This document shows, in pieces, positions 1-8,187 of a stretch of DNA of 64,000 nt (positions are counted from its first letter, which is position 1; the number at the start of each line of letters is the position of its first letter). This DNA comes from Enterovibrio qingdaonensis. Its GTDB lineage: Bacteria > Pseudomonadota > Gammaproteobacteria > Enterobacterales > Vibrionaceae. The stretch is from contig NZ_JAJUBB010000023.1 in the NCBI RefSeq assembly GCF_028683135.1, positions 1-64,000 on the forward strand, in the 5' to 3' direction. A program made the translations under genes and the position numbers. The notes under the pieces are model-generated. The model made no database searches, was not told the origin of the DNA, and saw only the letters and a program-made list of their open reading frames with translations.

Positions 1-23
1 CTCCGAATGGAGGCGTTTTTTTG
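1..23 (+). terminator. Rho-independent terminator at window edge
   Basis: A CTCC-GAAT-GGAG hairpin is followed by GCG and seven T residues. The left arm is probably longer but is cut by the window edge. It would end a plus-strand gene lying outside the window. Confidence 0.55.
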
Positions 24-50
24 TTTTCTTCTTTCTTACAGGCTTAACGA

Positions 51-965
51 TTATAGAAATGTAATGCAATTACGGCCGTTGGCTTTTGAAGTATAAAGCG
101 CGTCGTCTGCTCGTTTGAAGTAATCTTCTACCCGCAGCGCATTATCGACCATGTCGATTACCGTCGCCCCGAAACTCATCGTAACCTTAATATCCGTATT
201 TTCATGCTTAAAAGGATGGCACTCAATGGCCTGCCTTATGCGTTCGAGAACACGCACTGCATTGTCCTTATCTTCAACAGAAAATAGCAATAAAAACTCC
301 TCACCTCCGACACGTCCCAGTCGGTCATAAGGTCGCAACTGGTGCGTGAGCAGTGCACCCAACTCACTTAAAATGGCATCTCCCGCTGGGTGACCAAAAT
401 TGTCATTAACCTGCTTGAACCAATCGATATCACACACAGTGAAACACAAACAAGATTTAGATCGAGCTGCACGTGAAAAGTCTTCATGAATGCATTCAAA
501 TACTGCTCGTCGATTCATCAAACCCGTTAGTTCATCGAAACGGGCTAACTTATCTAAACGAGACATTGCATTAATAAGTCGACTTTGAAGCTCTAGCGTT
601 CGCTTACCAACTTCAACTCGAGCACGAAGGACCTGCGTATTAAAAGGCTTAGACACAAAATCATTCGCGCCTTTATTTAGCCCCTCTGCAATATGTTCAG
701 CACTGTCTCTCGCGGTACAAATAATGATGTAAGGTGGGTCGTCAGTATCGATTTCTCGTATTTTCTGACAAAGCTCGATGCCACTATAGCCCGGCATCTC
801 CCAGTCAAATAACAATAGAGTCGGAGGCGTCTCTTGCATCATGACTTCCAGAGCTTGGACACCATCATGTGCCACAATAGCTTCCACTCCCCATTTATTC
901 AGGAGAACTTCTACCAGCTTTGCGGTCGCTTTGTCGTCATCAGCAATGAGTGCGGTAATCGGCAC
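51..965 (-). CDS. Response regulator with GGDEF output (diguanylate cyclase)
   Basis: This 304-residue protein has an N-terminal receiver domain (about 1-120). The acidic pocket is D9-D11, the phosphoacceptor is D54 in LLLFDWEMPG, T84 sits in CTA and K106 in SKPF. A GGDEF domain follows (about 140-304) with an intact GGEEF active site at 220-224. RPYD at 211-214, five residues before it, fits the c-di-GMP inhibitory I-site. The architecture is PleD/WspR-like, with one receiver. It should make c-di-GMP in the cytoplasm when phosphorylated. No histidine kinase gene is adjacent, so the partner is unknown. The gene is divergent from the patatin gene across about 220 bp. Confidence 0.93.
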   Translation of the reverse strand: MPITALIADDDKATAKLVEVLLNKWGVEAIVAHDGVQALEVMMQETPPTLLLFDWEMPGYSGIELCQKIREIDTDDPPYIIICTARDSAEHIAEGLNKGANDFVSKPFNTQVLRARVEVGKRTLELQSRLINAMSRLDKLARFDELTGLMNRRAVFECIHEDFSRAARSKSCLCFTVCDIDWFKQVNDNFGHPAGDAILSELGALLTHQLRPYDRLGRVGGEEFLLLFSVEDKDNAVRVLERIRQAIECHPFKHENTDIKVTMSFGATVIDMVDNALRVEDYFKRADDALYTSKANGRNCITFL

Positions 966-1187
966 GGTAATCTTTCACTTTGAGCAAACCTCGATGAACA
1001 AAAATATAACACTTACTGTTCTACTCTATCGAGGGGAATGCAGTACGCCATTCGAGTTTTGGCTCTGAGTCACAATCAGCACGGCAAAGAAGTACAACTA
1101 TTCGGCATATAAAACGAATCGCTCTAACCCTAATAACTTGGTTCATACTTACCGTAGAGTTTAACTTATTGAGAGTAAGCACTTTAC

Positions 1188-2345
1188 ATGAAAAAAACGC
1201 CGCCTCCTTCCCGAAGTCCTGTACAGAAAACTGCTCTATTACTGAGTGGAGGAGGAGCACGAGCGGCATATCAAGTAGGCGTATTGAAAGCCATATCAGA
1301 ATGGTACCCTCGCGTACATGCCAGTCCATTTACCATATACTGTGGAACGTCAGCAGGGGCATTGAATGCAACATCTCTAGCCTGTCATTCGTCATGTTTT
1401 CGTCTTGGTGTCAAAAAACTGACTTGGCTTTGGTCAAACCTCGCGACTCAAGATATCTTTCAAAGCTCGGTTTCTGGCATCTTGTCTCACCTCAGCAGAC
1501 AGGGGTTTGCCCGAATGCAGGCAAAATACCATGATGCACCGCCTTTTGGCCTTCTTGATAATCGCCCCCTGAGGCATCTTCTAAAGCGAGTTCTAAACTT
1601 TAATAAAATTGATCATCAGATATTATCTGGTCACCTTCATGGCCTTGCTGTCACTGCCTCTAACTACCAAACCAGTAAATCTGTCACCTTCTTTCAAGGG
1701 CAGTCAGATATTGCCCCCTGGACGCGCTCTAGGGCTTTGGGAATAAAAAGCCAGATCACCACAGAACACCTCCTTGCTTCTTCGGCAATTCCGATTGTTT
1801 TTCCAGCGACCCAGATTGGACATGGGTACTATGGCGACGGCTCTGTCCACCAAATTGCTCCATTAAGACCTGCACTCAAATTAGGTGCGGAGAAAGTCCT
1901 GATTATCGACCTAGCCCCTAAGCAAGCACCTCCGACTCCCTCCATTATCCATGCACCAGGGTTGGCAACCCTTGGAGGGCATCTTATGGATGCCATTTTT
2001 GCCGACACGCTGTCTGCTGATCTTGAGCACCTTGATAGAATGAACATGCTTGTCGAATCCTTGGATAAAAAAGCAGCCGATAAATTGGCACTCCGGCAAG
2101 TTGATGCCTTCCAACTTTCCCCTTCTTCCCCCTTTGAGCCCCTTGTAGAACGTTACTACTGCCACATGCCTATCGCCGTTAGAAGTTTGATGAGAATTTT
2201 GGGCATAAGTCCCATTGATGATGCTGCGATCACGAGTTATCTGTTGTTTGAACCGAAATATATCAATCACTTAATTGACATGGGATATCAAGACGCTCAA
2301 AATCTACGATCCGATTTAATCGGGTTTCTCGGTATCGAAAACTAA
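1188..2345 (+). CDS. Patatin-like phospholipase family protein
   Basis: The protein has 385 residues. The patatin signatures are visible: oxyanion-hole glycine loop GGGARAAY at 21-28, nucleophile elbow GTSAG at 53-57 (Ser55), and the catalytic Asp in GDGS (D217). The Ser-Asp dyad predicts acyl hydrolase activity on phospholipids or other lipids. There is no signal peptide or clear membrane segment at the N-terminus, so a cytoplasmic or membrane-peripheral enzyme is likely. It sits between two diguanylate cyclase genes but has about 100 bp of non-coding sequence on its downstream side, so co-transcription is uncertain. The substrate cannot be read from sequence. Confidence 0.9.
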   Translation: MKKTPPPSRSPVQKTALLLSGGGARAAYQVGVLKAISEWYPRVHASPFTIYCGTSAGALNATSLACHSSCFRLGVKKLTWLWSNLATQDIFQSSVSGILSHLSRQGFARMQAKYHDAPPFGLLDNRPLRHLLKRVLNFNKIDHQILSGHLHGLAVTASNYQTSKSVTFFQGQSDIAPWTRSRALGIKSQITTEHLLASSAIPIVFPATQIGHGYYGDGSVHQIAPLRPALKLGAEKVLIIDLAPKQAPPTPSIIHAPGLATLGGHLMDAIFADTLSADLEHLDRMNMLVESLDKKAADKLALRQVDAFQLSPSSPFEPLVERYYCHMPIAVRSLMRILGISPIDDAAITSYLLFEPKYINHLIDMGYQDAQNLRSDLIGFLGIEN

Positions 2346-2449
2346 GACTAAACACTATCAAGCGGCTATCCATTCCATGATCTGGAACGTTACTTGCTTA
2401 CTGGTTAAAGCATGGACAATCATGGCTATTGGTTTCTGAGGCAATATCG

Positions 2450-3304
2450 ATGAGTACGCAACTGGAACAATTAAAAAATGCCGCGATTCAATCGCGTCGT
2501 GTTCCCTTAGGTGCGGATCAGCGGCTTATGGTGCTGCAGAAACTTCAAGGTCGCTTGGAAATCGACCAGCTGTTTGAAGTTTTTATCCGAGAACTTGAAA
2601 AACAAATTGACATTACGCGGTTGATTTGGGATCACGAAGATATATCTCACATTGTCAGACGTGGAGGGACGACTGAGTATCGTCAGACCTTCTCGATCAA
2701 GTTCGCCCAAACTGCATTAGGCATGCTGCAGTACAGCACCCCCTACAAACTTGATGACGATGAGATCAGTCTGATCCATACCTACCACCGTCTCTTAGCC
2801 GGCCCTTTGCGAAATGCTATTGAATATAACCGTGTTAGAAACCTTGCGCTGCTTGATAACCTGACAAGCCTGAATAACCGAACCAGCTTTGAACAAGACC
2901 TTCGTCAATCAATTGCACTGGCTGAGCGCAAAGATCATGGCCTCATTTTGATGATCTTCGACATGGATAACTTTAAGCAAGTCAATGATACCTATGGGCA
3001 CCTTGACGGCGATAAAGTGCTGCGTAGATTTGCCATGCTTCTGAAGCAAGCTATCCGAGCGTCCGATAGATGCTATCGCCTCGGTGGCGATGAATTTGCA
3101 GTCTTGCTAACCCCCGCTACACGAGAGTCTGCACAGTTGGTTAATGACCGCTTAAAAACCCTCGTCTCCGCAGATCAACTGCTGACGTCTCACGCGATTA
3201 CCAGCTCTGTTGGTTGTTCGGAGCACCGTTCAGGTGATAACGCCACATCACTTTTTGAACGCGCAGACCGTGGTATGTATCGCAACAAACATAAACGTCG
3301 ATAA
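2450..3304 (+). CDS. Diguanylate cyclase with N-terminal GAF-like sensor
   Basis: The ATG at 2450 is preferred over an upstream in-frame TTG at 2429, because GAGG lies eight bases before it. The product has 284 residues. The first ~125 residues resemble a compact GAF-type sensory domain (by length and predicted mixed alpha/beta pattern; inference). The GGDEF domain (about 130-284) has an intact GGDEF at 212-216 and an I-site RASD at 203-206. [14 protein letters not shown] carries the metal and substrate-binding residues. It should be an active, feedback-inhibited c-di-GMP synthase. No membrane segment is visible. A terminator follows directly. Confidence 0.92.
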   Translation: MSTQLEQLKNAAIQSRRVPLGADQRLMVLQKLQGRLEIDQLFEVFIRELEKQIDITRLIWDHEDISHIVRRGGTTEYRQTFSIKFAQTALGMLQYSTPYKLDDDEISLIHTYHRLLAGPLRNAIEYNRVRNLALLDNLTSLNNRTSFEQDLRQSIALAERKDHGLILMIFDMDNFKQVNDTYGHLDGDKVLRRFAMLLKQAIRASDRCYRLGGDEFAVLLTPATRESAQLVNDRLKTLVSADQLLTSHAITSSVGCSEHRSGDNATSLFERADRGMYRNKHKRR

Positions 3305-3324
3305 CGCTGTTCTTCTCTCGCACA

Positions 3325-3350
3325 AAGCTCCTTTTAAGGAGCTTTTTTGT
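3325..3350 (+). terminator. Rho-independent terminator after the GGDEF gene
   Basis: AAGCTCC and GGAGCTT arms enclose a TTTTAA loop and are followed by a T-run. It lies 20 bp after the stop codon at 3304 and upstream of yaeP. Confidence 0.85.
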
Positions 3351-3383
3351 TATATTGCTACTCGAGTTTTTCAAGGAGTGACT

Positions 3384-3590
3384 ATGAAAGTCTACGATTG
3401 TTGTGCGCTGATCCGTCAGCGATACGCGGAAATTGGCAGCGGCGAACAAGGGTATATCCCACAAGCTATTACCTGCGCAATTAAAACACTGAACACTATT
3501 GCTTCTGACGAAACCATTTCAGATGACCTGCGTGAACAAGCTGCATTTGCAGCCGCTAACCTTCTGATCAGTGATCATGAGGACGCATAA
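3384..3590 (+). CDS. yaeP: UPF0253 family protein YaeP
   Basis: This 68-residue protein starts at the ATG at 3384, with AAGGAG seven bases upstream; the open frame runs further upstream without a better start. The sequence matches the E. coli YaeP pattern, with C[13 protein letters not shown] near the N-terminus and [11 protein letters not shown] near the C-terminus. It is a small cytoplasmic protein of unknown function, conserved across gammaproteobacteria. Its stop overlaps the start of the next gene (TAATG), so the two are translationally coupled. Confidence 0.93.
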   Translation: MKVYDCCALIRQRYAEIGSGEQGYIPQAITCAIKTLNTIASDETISDDLREQAAFAAANLLISDHEDA

Positions 3591-3778
3591 TGAATCTTAA
3601 AAACTTCGAGACCATGGACACGATTATGCTAATGAGTATTGTGAACATGAAATTGCGAGATGAATTTGACTCTCTAGTGTCTCTTAGCAAGTTCTTTGAC
3701 ATTGATGCTGATGCTTTAAAGCAGAAACTTGCCACCGCTGGTTTTGAGTATATGCCCGAGCAAAATCAGTTCCGTTAA
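3590..3778 (+). CDS. DUF4250 domain-containing small protein
   Basis: This 62-residue protein starts within the TAATG overlap with yaeP. Its N-terminal half, with NLKNFETMD followed by IMLMSIVNMKLRDEF, is the hallmark of DUF4250. The function is unknown. Coupling to yaeP suggests the two products work together or need matched amounts. A strong bidirectional terminator follows within 25 bp. Confidence 0.88.
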   Translation: MNLKNFETMDTIMLMSIVNMKLRDEFDSLVSLSKFFDIDADALKQKLATAGFEYMPEQNQFR

Positions 3779-3801
3779 GACTGGTTCTCCAACAGCAAAA
3801 A

Positions 3802-3827
3802 ACGGAAGCCAAAGCTTCCGTTTTTTA
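3802..3827. terminator. Bidirectional terminator
   Basis: ACGGAAGC and GCTTCCGT arms are flanked by A-run and T-run on opposite sides, between the convergent DUF4250 and symporter genes. It can end both transcripts. Confidence 0.88.
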
Positions 3828-3852
3828 TCCACACTTCACAATGCCAAGCGCG

Positions 3853-5199
3853 TTAAATCGACATCCAAATCACAGCGGCAACCAACGCAGGACAAACATA
3901 CTTCACGTAAGCAGGCCAGATTTTCCAAAATAGCCCTTCGTCAATATCATCGTATCCTTGACGCATCTCTTCCAATTGCTTGCTTCGCTTCCAAACCCAA
4001 CCGCCATACAGACAGAAAAGCAGCGCAGCGATAGGCTGTACATATTGCGTCGCTACCGTCGCGACCAAGCCAAACAAGTCACCAAAGTTAAAGATAATCA
4101 CCGCACTGAAGGCGGCAATCGCACCGCCTAGCATCCAGCTTGCTGCTATGCGAGATGTGCCTTTACGTTCGTTCAGCAGAGCTACCGGACATTCCAGCAT
4201 CGAAATAGATGAGGTTAATGCAGCAATCGTCATCAAAACAAAGAATACCAGTGCCACAAACACACCTGCCAAACCCAGACCATCAAACAACATTGGCAAC
4301 ACATCGAACACCAAGGTAGATGAGCTTAGCAACGCGCCGTTCGCATCATAGATTTCTACGCCTTGTTTCATCGCCGCAAACATGGCTGGCATGATAACCA
4401 GACCTGCAATCACGGCCACGGCTGTATCGACCAGCGTGACATTTAACGCCATTTTGGGCAGATTTTCTTTCTTGCTAAGGTATGAGCCATAAATCAGCAT
4501 GGAACAACCACCAATCGTCAGCGAGAAGAAGCCTTGTCCCATCGCCGCAAGGATCAGGTCACTGTCCATGATTCTCGAGAAATCAGGCACCAAGTAGTGC
4601 GCCAAACCCTCTGTCGCCCCTGGCAGGGTCATCACATAGACAAACATCAAGCCAAACAGAACAAATAGTGCAGGCATCAAACGCGTCGACCATTTCTCGA
4701 TACCGTCTTTAACACCGGCTTGAACAATCAATATGGTCAGAAGGTAGAAAACTGCAGCACCAAAAAGATTACGCTCTACCGAAAAACCTTTCAGCCAATC
4801 TGATACTGATGTCATGCCCACCAGATCAGCACCAGCTGCGAGCATGAATGACACCAACCAGCCGCCAACAATGCTGTAAAACGCCAGCACGAGACACGGC
4901 ACCATCAGACCGATAAAACCAACGCCACCGCCTAGCTTTTTGGTAAGGGGTGAATTGCCGAGCTTTTTCATACTGTCGATAGGGTTTGCTTGTCCATGAC
5001 GGCCAATTGCCATTTCTACCACCAGCATAGGGTACGCCACGATCAGGATCAGAAGCAGGTACACCAGTAAGAATGCGCCGCCACCATTGCTAGCGGCTTG
5101 TGTTGGAAAGCCCCAAATATTGCCTAAACCTACCGCAGCACCTGCCGCAGCGAGTACAAAACCAAGGCGGGAACTAAAATGCTCGCGTCCTGCAGCCAT
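3853..5199 (-). CDS. Sodium-dependent symporter, NSS/SNF family
   Basis: This 448-residue membrane protein has about eleven or twelve hydrophobic segments. The N-terminal region carries the NSS signature: SRLGFVLAAAGAAVGLGNIW, then GGGAFLLVYL and the EMAIGR motif after segment 2. These residues form the sodium and substrate sites of LeuT-type transporters. Predicted role: Na+-driven import of an amino acid or related solute across the inner membrane. The length fits bacterial 11-12-segment NSS members. It stands alone between two terminators, so it is probably monocistronic, and no neighbour indicates the substrate. Confidence 0.9.
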   Translation of the reverse strand: MAAGREHFSSRLGFVLAAAGAAVGLGNIWGFPTQAASNGGGAFLLVYLLLILIVAYPMLVVEMAIGRHGQANPIDSMKKLGNSPLTKKLGGGVGFIGLMVPCLVLAFYSIVGGWLVSFMLAAGADLVGMTSVSDWLKGFSVERNLFGAAVFYLLTILIVQAGVKDGIEKWSTRLMPALFVLFGLMFVYVMTLPGATEGLAHYLVPDFSRIMDSDLILAAMGQGFFSLTIGGCSMLIYGSYLSKKENLPKMALNVTLVDTAVAVIAGLVIMPAMFAAMKQGVEIYDANGALLSSSTLVFDVLPMLFDGLGLAGVFVALVFFVLMTIAALTSSISMLECPVALLNERKGTSRIAASWMLGGAIAAFSAVIIFNFGDLFGLVATVATQYVQPIAALLFCLYGGWVWKRSKQLEEMRQGYDDIDEGLFWKIWPAYVKYVCPALVAAVIWMSI

Positions 5200-5335
5200 T
5201 GCGTTAACCTCTTACAATGTATCAGTGAGCTAGTACATTAGTAAAAACCAAGTTTTTTAGCAATAGCAGACAATCTGTTCGAACAAAAAACGAGCAGGCA
5301 ATATTTAAAACCTGTGAATAGACTCGATACAAACA

Positions 5336-5366
5336 AAAAAGCCACAGCTAAACGCTGTGGCTTTTT
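5336..5366. terminator. Terminator of the cytochrome c gene (bidirectional)
   Basis: GCCACAGC (5341-5348) and GCTGTGGC (5354-5361) are flanked by A-run and T-run. It lies just after the stop of the minus-strand cytochrome gene and could also stop plus-strand reading. Confidence 0.87.
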
Positions 5367-5380
5367 TGAAACTTGGCAAC

Positions 5381-5692
5381 CTATTTCATTTGCGCAAAGT
5401 AAGCAGCAAGATTTTCCATATCAGCATCGCTCAACATCGCGGCTTGGGGCTTCATAACCATCGCTTGCGCGCCGGTTCGTTCGCCATTTTTGTAAGCTTT
5501 AAGTGCGGATACGATGTACTGCTCATTTTGACCGGCTAGATTTGGATATCCCGGAATTGCCGCAATACCATTCGCACCATGACACGCTGCGCAGATTGCC
5601 GCTTTGGCTTTTCCTGCTTCTGCATCACCCGCTGCAACTGCAGATCCTGAAAACGCCATTAACGCGATTGTTAGAGGTATAAGTACTTTCAT
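5381..5692 (-). CDS. Class I c-type cytochrome (c5/c553-like)
   Basis: The precursor has 103 residues. A Sec signal peptide (about 1-20, ending AVA-A) precedes a single haem-binding motif CAACH at 34-38. Methionines in the region AQAMVMKP are candidates for the axial ligand. It is a small soluble periplasmic electron carrier, similar to the cytochromes that feed terminal oxidases or peroxidases. No oxidase or assembly gene is adjacent, so the partner is not evident. The gene has its own terminator downstream and lies 54 bp after tilS. Confidence 0.92.
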   Translation of the reverse strand: MKVLIPLTIALMAFSGSAVAAGDAEAGKAKAAICAACHGANGIAAIPGYPNLAGQNEQYIVSALKAYKNGERTGAQAMVMKPQAAMLSDADMENLAAYFAQMK

Positions 5693-5746
5693 TGCTTCCT
5701 CGCTCTTTATTTCCCAGTTTTTATCATTGTTGCACGTGATTTTTAA

Positions 5747-7075
5747 TCACGCATCAAGGGCATGGAATTTGTTCCAGAGTAGCTCACATTCCTGACCTTC
5801 AAACCCTTCACAGACAAATAAACCCGCAACAGCAACAAGTTGCTTACCATAAAAAACAAGCGGCGTTCTACGTCTCTCCCATGTCGGCACACGATATTCT
5901 TGGAACAGCTTTTTGAGCTTCCGCTTTCCTTGCCTTCCAATGGGGTGCGCAAGTAACCCCTCCGGATTAAATTGGACCCTAACCACTTCATCTTTTTCCG
6001 GTGCTCGAAGCCGTTGCCCACTTCCCGATATGACTGTTGATAAATATATGATTCCTAGTCCATCAGGTAATTTGCACGTCACATCCAAATCTACCTCTTG
6101 CACCCAATAAGTGACATCGCTGGTCGGTTTAACGATATAGATAGCCGCACCATGACGGTGAACCCACCACTGTCCGATTTTGAGCTTTGGATTCGCATCT
6201 TCAGCAGCATCAATAACCCCACTGAACACTTCCCTCAGCTGAGCCAGTGAAGGTACCGATGCAGTCTGTCGCTTGAACCATCGACGCACAACAGCGGTTT
6301 GAATAGCAGTCTCCAGTTGCGTTAATCTCTCAATCGACAAACTTCCATTTGAATTAACAACATCTTGGTCGAAATCCTTTAGCAAAATATCAAGCAACGC
6401 TTCTTGTTCAGCACACAATTGCGCAGTCCGGTTTATCGCCTTTGTGATGCCAGGCCAACGCGCCTTTGCCGAAGGTAACCATTCGTTTCTGATGAAGTTA
6501 CGGTCAAAACGGTTATCTCGATTACTTTCATCCTCAACCCAAGATAATTCCTTGTCTGACGCGTAACTTTCTATCTGATCTCTGCTGGCACTGAGCAAAG
6601 GACGAAGCAATTGCGCATGACCCATTTCTCGAAGGGCGGGCATTGATGCTAACCCCGCAGGGCCACTTCCTCGTTTTAACGCAAGCAAGAAAGTTTCGGC
6701 CTGATCGTCGGCATGTTGCGCAGCCAATATCAAAGCACCGGGTTCCACATTACTCACTATGGCTTTGTATCTGGCCTCTCTCGCCACTTTCTCCAAACTT
6801 TCACCCTGGCTATCGAGACTGACGCGAATGCCTTTGAAAGGAATTTCCACCGCTTTCGCCCAGCCTTCACATTGTGCTAACCATACATCCGCATTGCCGC
6901 TCAACCCATGATGAATATGAATCGCCAAGTAGCGGTGCTGCGGGTGTTTATTGCGATATTGAGCGAGAAGATCGAGCATCACGCGAGAGTCGACACCACC
7001 ACTGAACGCCAACACGATCTGACGTGGAGAGGCCGTATGGACACAAAGTGATTTTTCAAAAAGTGGGAATAGCAT
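5747..7075 (-). CDS. tilS: tRNA(Ile)-lysidine synthase TilS
   Basis: The protein has 442 residues. The PP-loop ATPase motif SGGVDS at 25-30 opens the N-type ATP pyrophosphatase domain. The C-terminal region carries the TilS-type substrate-binding domains (for example GRQGKRKLKKLFQEYRVP). It converts C34 of the AUA-reading tRNA-Ile to lysidine, which is essential for decoding and for correct charging. The length fits the long proteobacterial form. It lies downstream of accA but is separated from it by a terminator, so it should have its own promoter. Confidence 0.96.
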   Translation of the reverse strand: MLFPLFEKSLCVHTASPRQIVLAFSGGVDSRVMLDLLAQYRNKHPQHRYLAIHIHHGLSGNADVWLAQCEGWAKAVEIPFKGIRVSLDSQGESLEKVAREARYKAIVSNVEPGALILAAQHADDQAETFLLALKRGSGPAGLASMPALREMGHAQLLRPLLSASRDQIESYASDKELSWVEDESNRDNRFDRNFIRNEWLPSAKARWPGITKAINRTAQLCAEQEALLDILLKDFDQDVVNSNGSLSIERLTQLETAIQTAVVRRWFKRQTASVPSLAQLREVFSGVIDAAEDANPKLKIGQWWVHRHGAAIYIVKPTSDVTYWVQEVDLDVTCKLPDGLGIIYLSTVISGSGQRLRAPEKDEVVRVQFNPEGLLAHPIGRQGKRKLKKLFQEYRVPTWERRRTPLVFYGKQLVAVAGLFVCEGFEGQECELLWNKFHALDA

Positions 7076-7122
7076 AAATGCCTCAACGAAAATTTATCGC
7101 TGCCATGATAGCACCAGACATA

Positions 7123-7149
7123 AAAAAAGGGCCAAATCGGCCCTTTTTA
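7123..7149 (-). terminator. accA terminator
   Basis: GGGCC (7129-7133) and GGCCC (7139-7143) arms are extended by A and T runs around an AAATC loop. It is placed between the accA stop and tilS. Confidence 0.85.
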
Positions 7150-7165
7150 TCAATTACTCTGACTG

Positions 7166-8128
7166 TTAGCAGTAACCGTAGCTCAGCAGTCGTTGATAAC
7201 GACGCTCACGCAAGTTTTCTGAGTCCAGTTGTTCTAGTTCGTCGAGTTGCTGAACCAACAATGCTTTGATCGCTTCTGCGGTTTTTGCATAGTTACGGTG
7301 CGCACCGCCCATTGGCTCTTCGATGATATTGTCGATCAGGCCAAGCTCTTTCAAGCGAGGAGCCGTCATGCCCATGGCTTCAGCAGCTTGAGGAGCTTTG
7401 TCTGAATCACGCCATAGGATTGAAGCACAACCTTCTGGAGAGATTACCGAGTAAGTAGAGTATTGAAGCATGTTGACGTAATCACCAACACCGATAGCCA
7501 GAGCACCACCAGAACCGCCTTCACCCACAACGTTAACAATGACAGGTACAGTCAATCCTGACATTTCTTTGAGGTTACGCGCGATAGCTTCAGATTGACC
7601 ACGCTCTTCTGCACCTACTCCCGGGTAAGCACCAGCTGTATCAATAAAAGTGATGATCGGCATGTTAAAACGCTCAGCCATTTTCATCAAACGCAGTGCC
7701 TTACGGTAACCTTCAGGCTTTGGCATACCAAAATTACGCTCAACTTTCTCGCGCGTTTCTCGGCCTTTCTGGTGTCCGATGATCATAACTGGGCGGCCGT
7801 CGATGCGTGCCATGCCACCGACCATCGCTTTGTCATCTGCGTATGCACGATCACCAGCCAACTGATCGAACTCGGTAAAGATGAGATCGGCATAATCTAA
7901 TGTGTATGGACGGCGTGGATGACGAGCAAGTTGAGCGACTTGCCATGCGCCCAAATCGCTGAAGATTTTCTTCGTCAGCTCAACGCTTTTTGTCTCCAGT
8001 TGCTCGATTTCTTTATCAAGATTGACAGCCTCAGGACCATCGCCACGCTTTGACACGACGCGTAGGGCTTCAATTTTTGCTTCTAGTTCAGCAATCGGCT
8101 GTTCAAATTCAAGGAAATTAAGACTCAT
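7166..8128 (-). CDS. accA: Acetyl-CoA carboxylase carboxyltransferase subunit alpha
   Basis: This 320-residue protein contains the crotonase-like carboxyltransferase core, including [17 protein letters not shown] and the [15 protein letters not shown] glycine-rich oxyanion region. With AccD it moves the carboxyl group from biotin-BCCP to acetyl-CoA, making malonyl-CoA for fatty acid synthesis. The N-terminal helical region ([20 protein letters not shown]) is typical. It follows dnaE at the end of the large envelope and replication block, as in other gammaproteobacteria. The length equals the family norm. Confidence 0.97.
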   Translation of the reverse strand: MSLNFLEFEQPIAELEAKIEALRVVSKRGDGPEAVNLDKEIEQLETKSVELTKKIFSDLGAWQVAQLARHPRRPYTLDYADLIFTEFDQLAGDRAYADDKAMVGGMARIDGRPVMIIGHQKGRETREKVERNFGMPKPEGYRKALRLMKMAERFNMPIITFIDTAGAYPGVGAEERGQSEAIARNLKEMSGLTVPVIVNVVGEGGSGGALAIGVGDYVNMLQYSTYSVISPEGCASILWRDSDKAPQAAEAMGMTAPRLKELGLIDNIIEEPMGGAHRNYAKTAEAIKALLVQQLDELEQLDSENLRERRYQRLLSYGYC

Positions 8129-8160
8129 AGAGAAAGAATCCTGTTTAGGTAATTAAATTG

Positions 8161-8178
8161 CCCACCCTTGAGGGTGGG
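8161..8178 (-). other. Intercistronic hairpin between dnaE and accA
   Basis: A seven-base perfect stem, CCCACCC/GGGTGGG with a TTGA loop, lies between the dnaE stop and accA start. There is no clear T-run on the minus strand, so it may be an mRNA stability or partial pausing element and not a full terminator. Confidence 0.5.
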
Positions 8179-8187
8179 ACAAAAGTA

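Noticed and set aside
1021-1329. Minus-strand open frame between the first cyclase and the patatin gene
   Set aside because: It overlaps the conserved patatin N-terminus and shows no family features.
5200-5335. Possible small gene or RNA upstream of the symporter
   Set aside because: Only AT-rich promoter-like sequence is visible; no open frame with a ribosome binding site and no orphan terminator.
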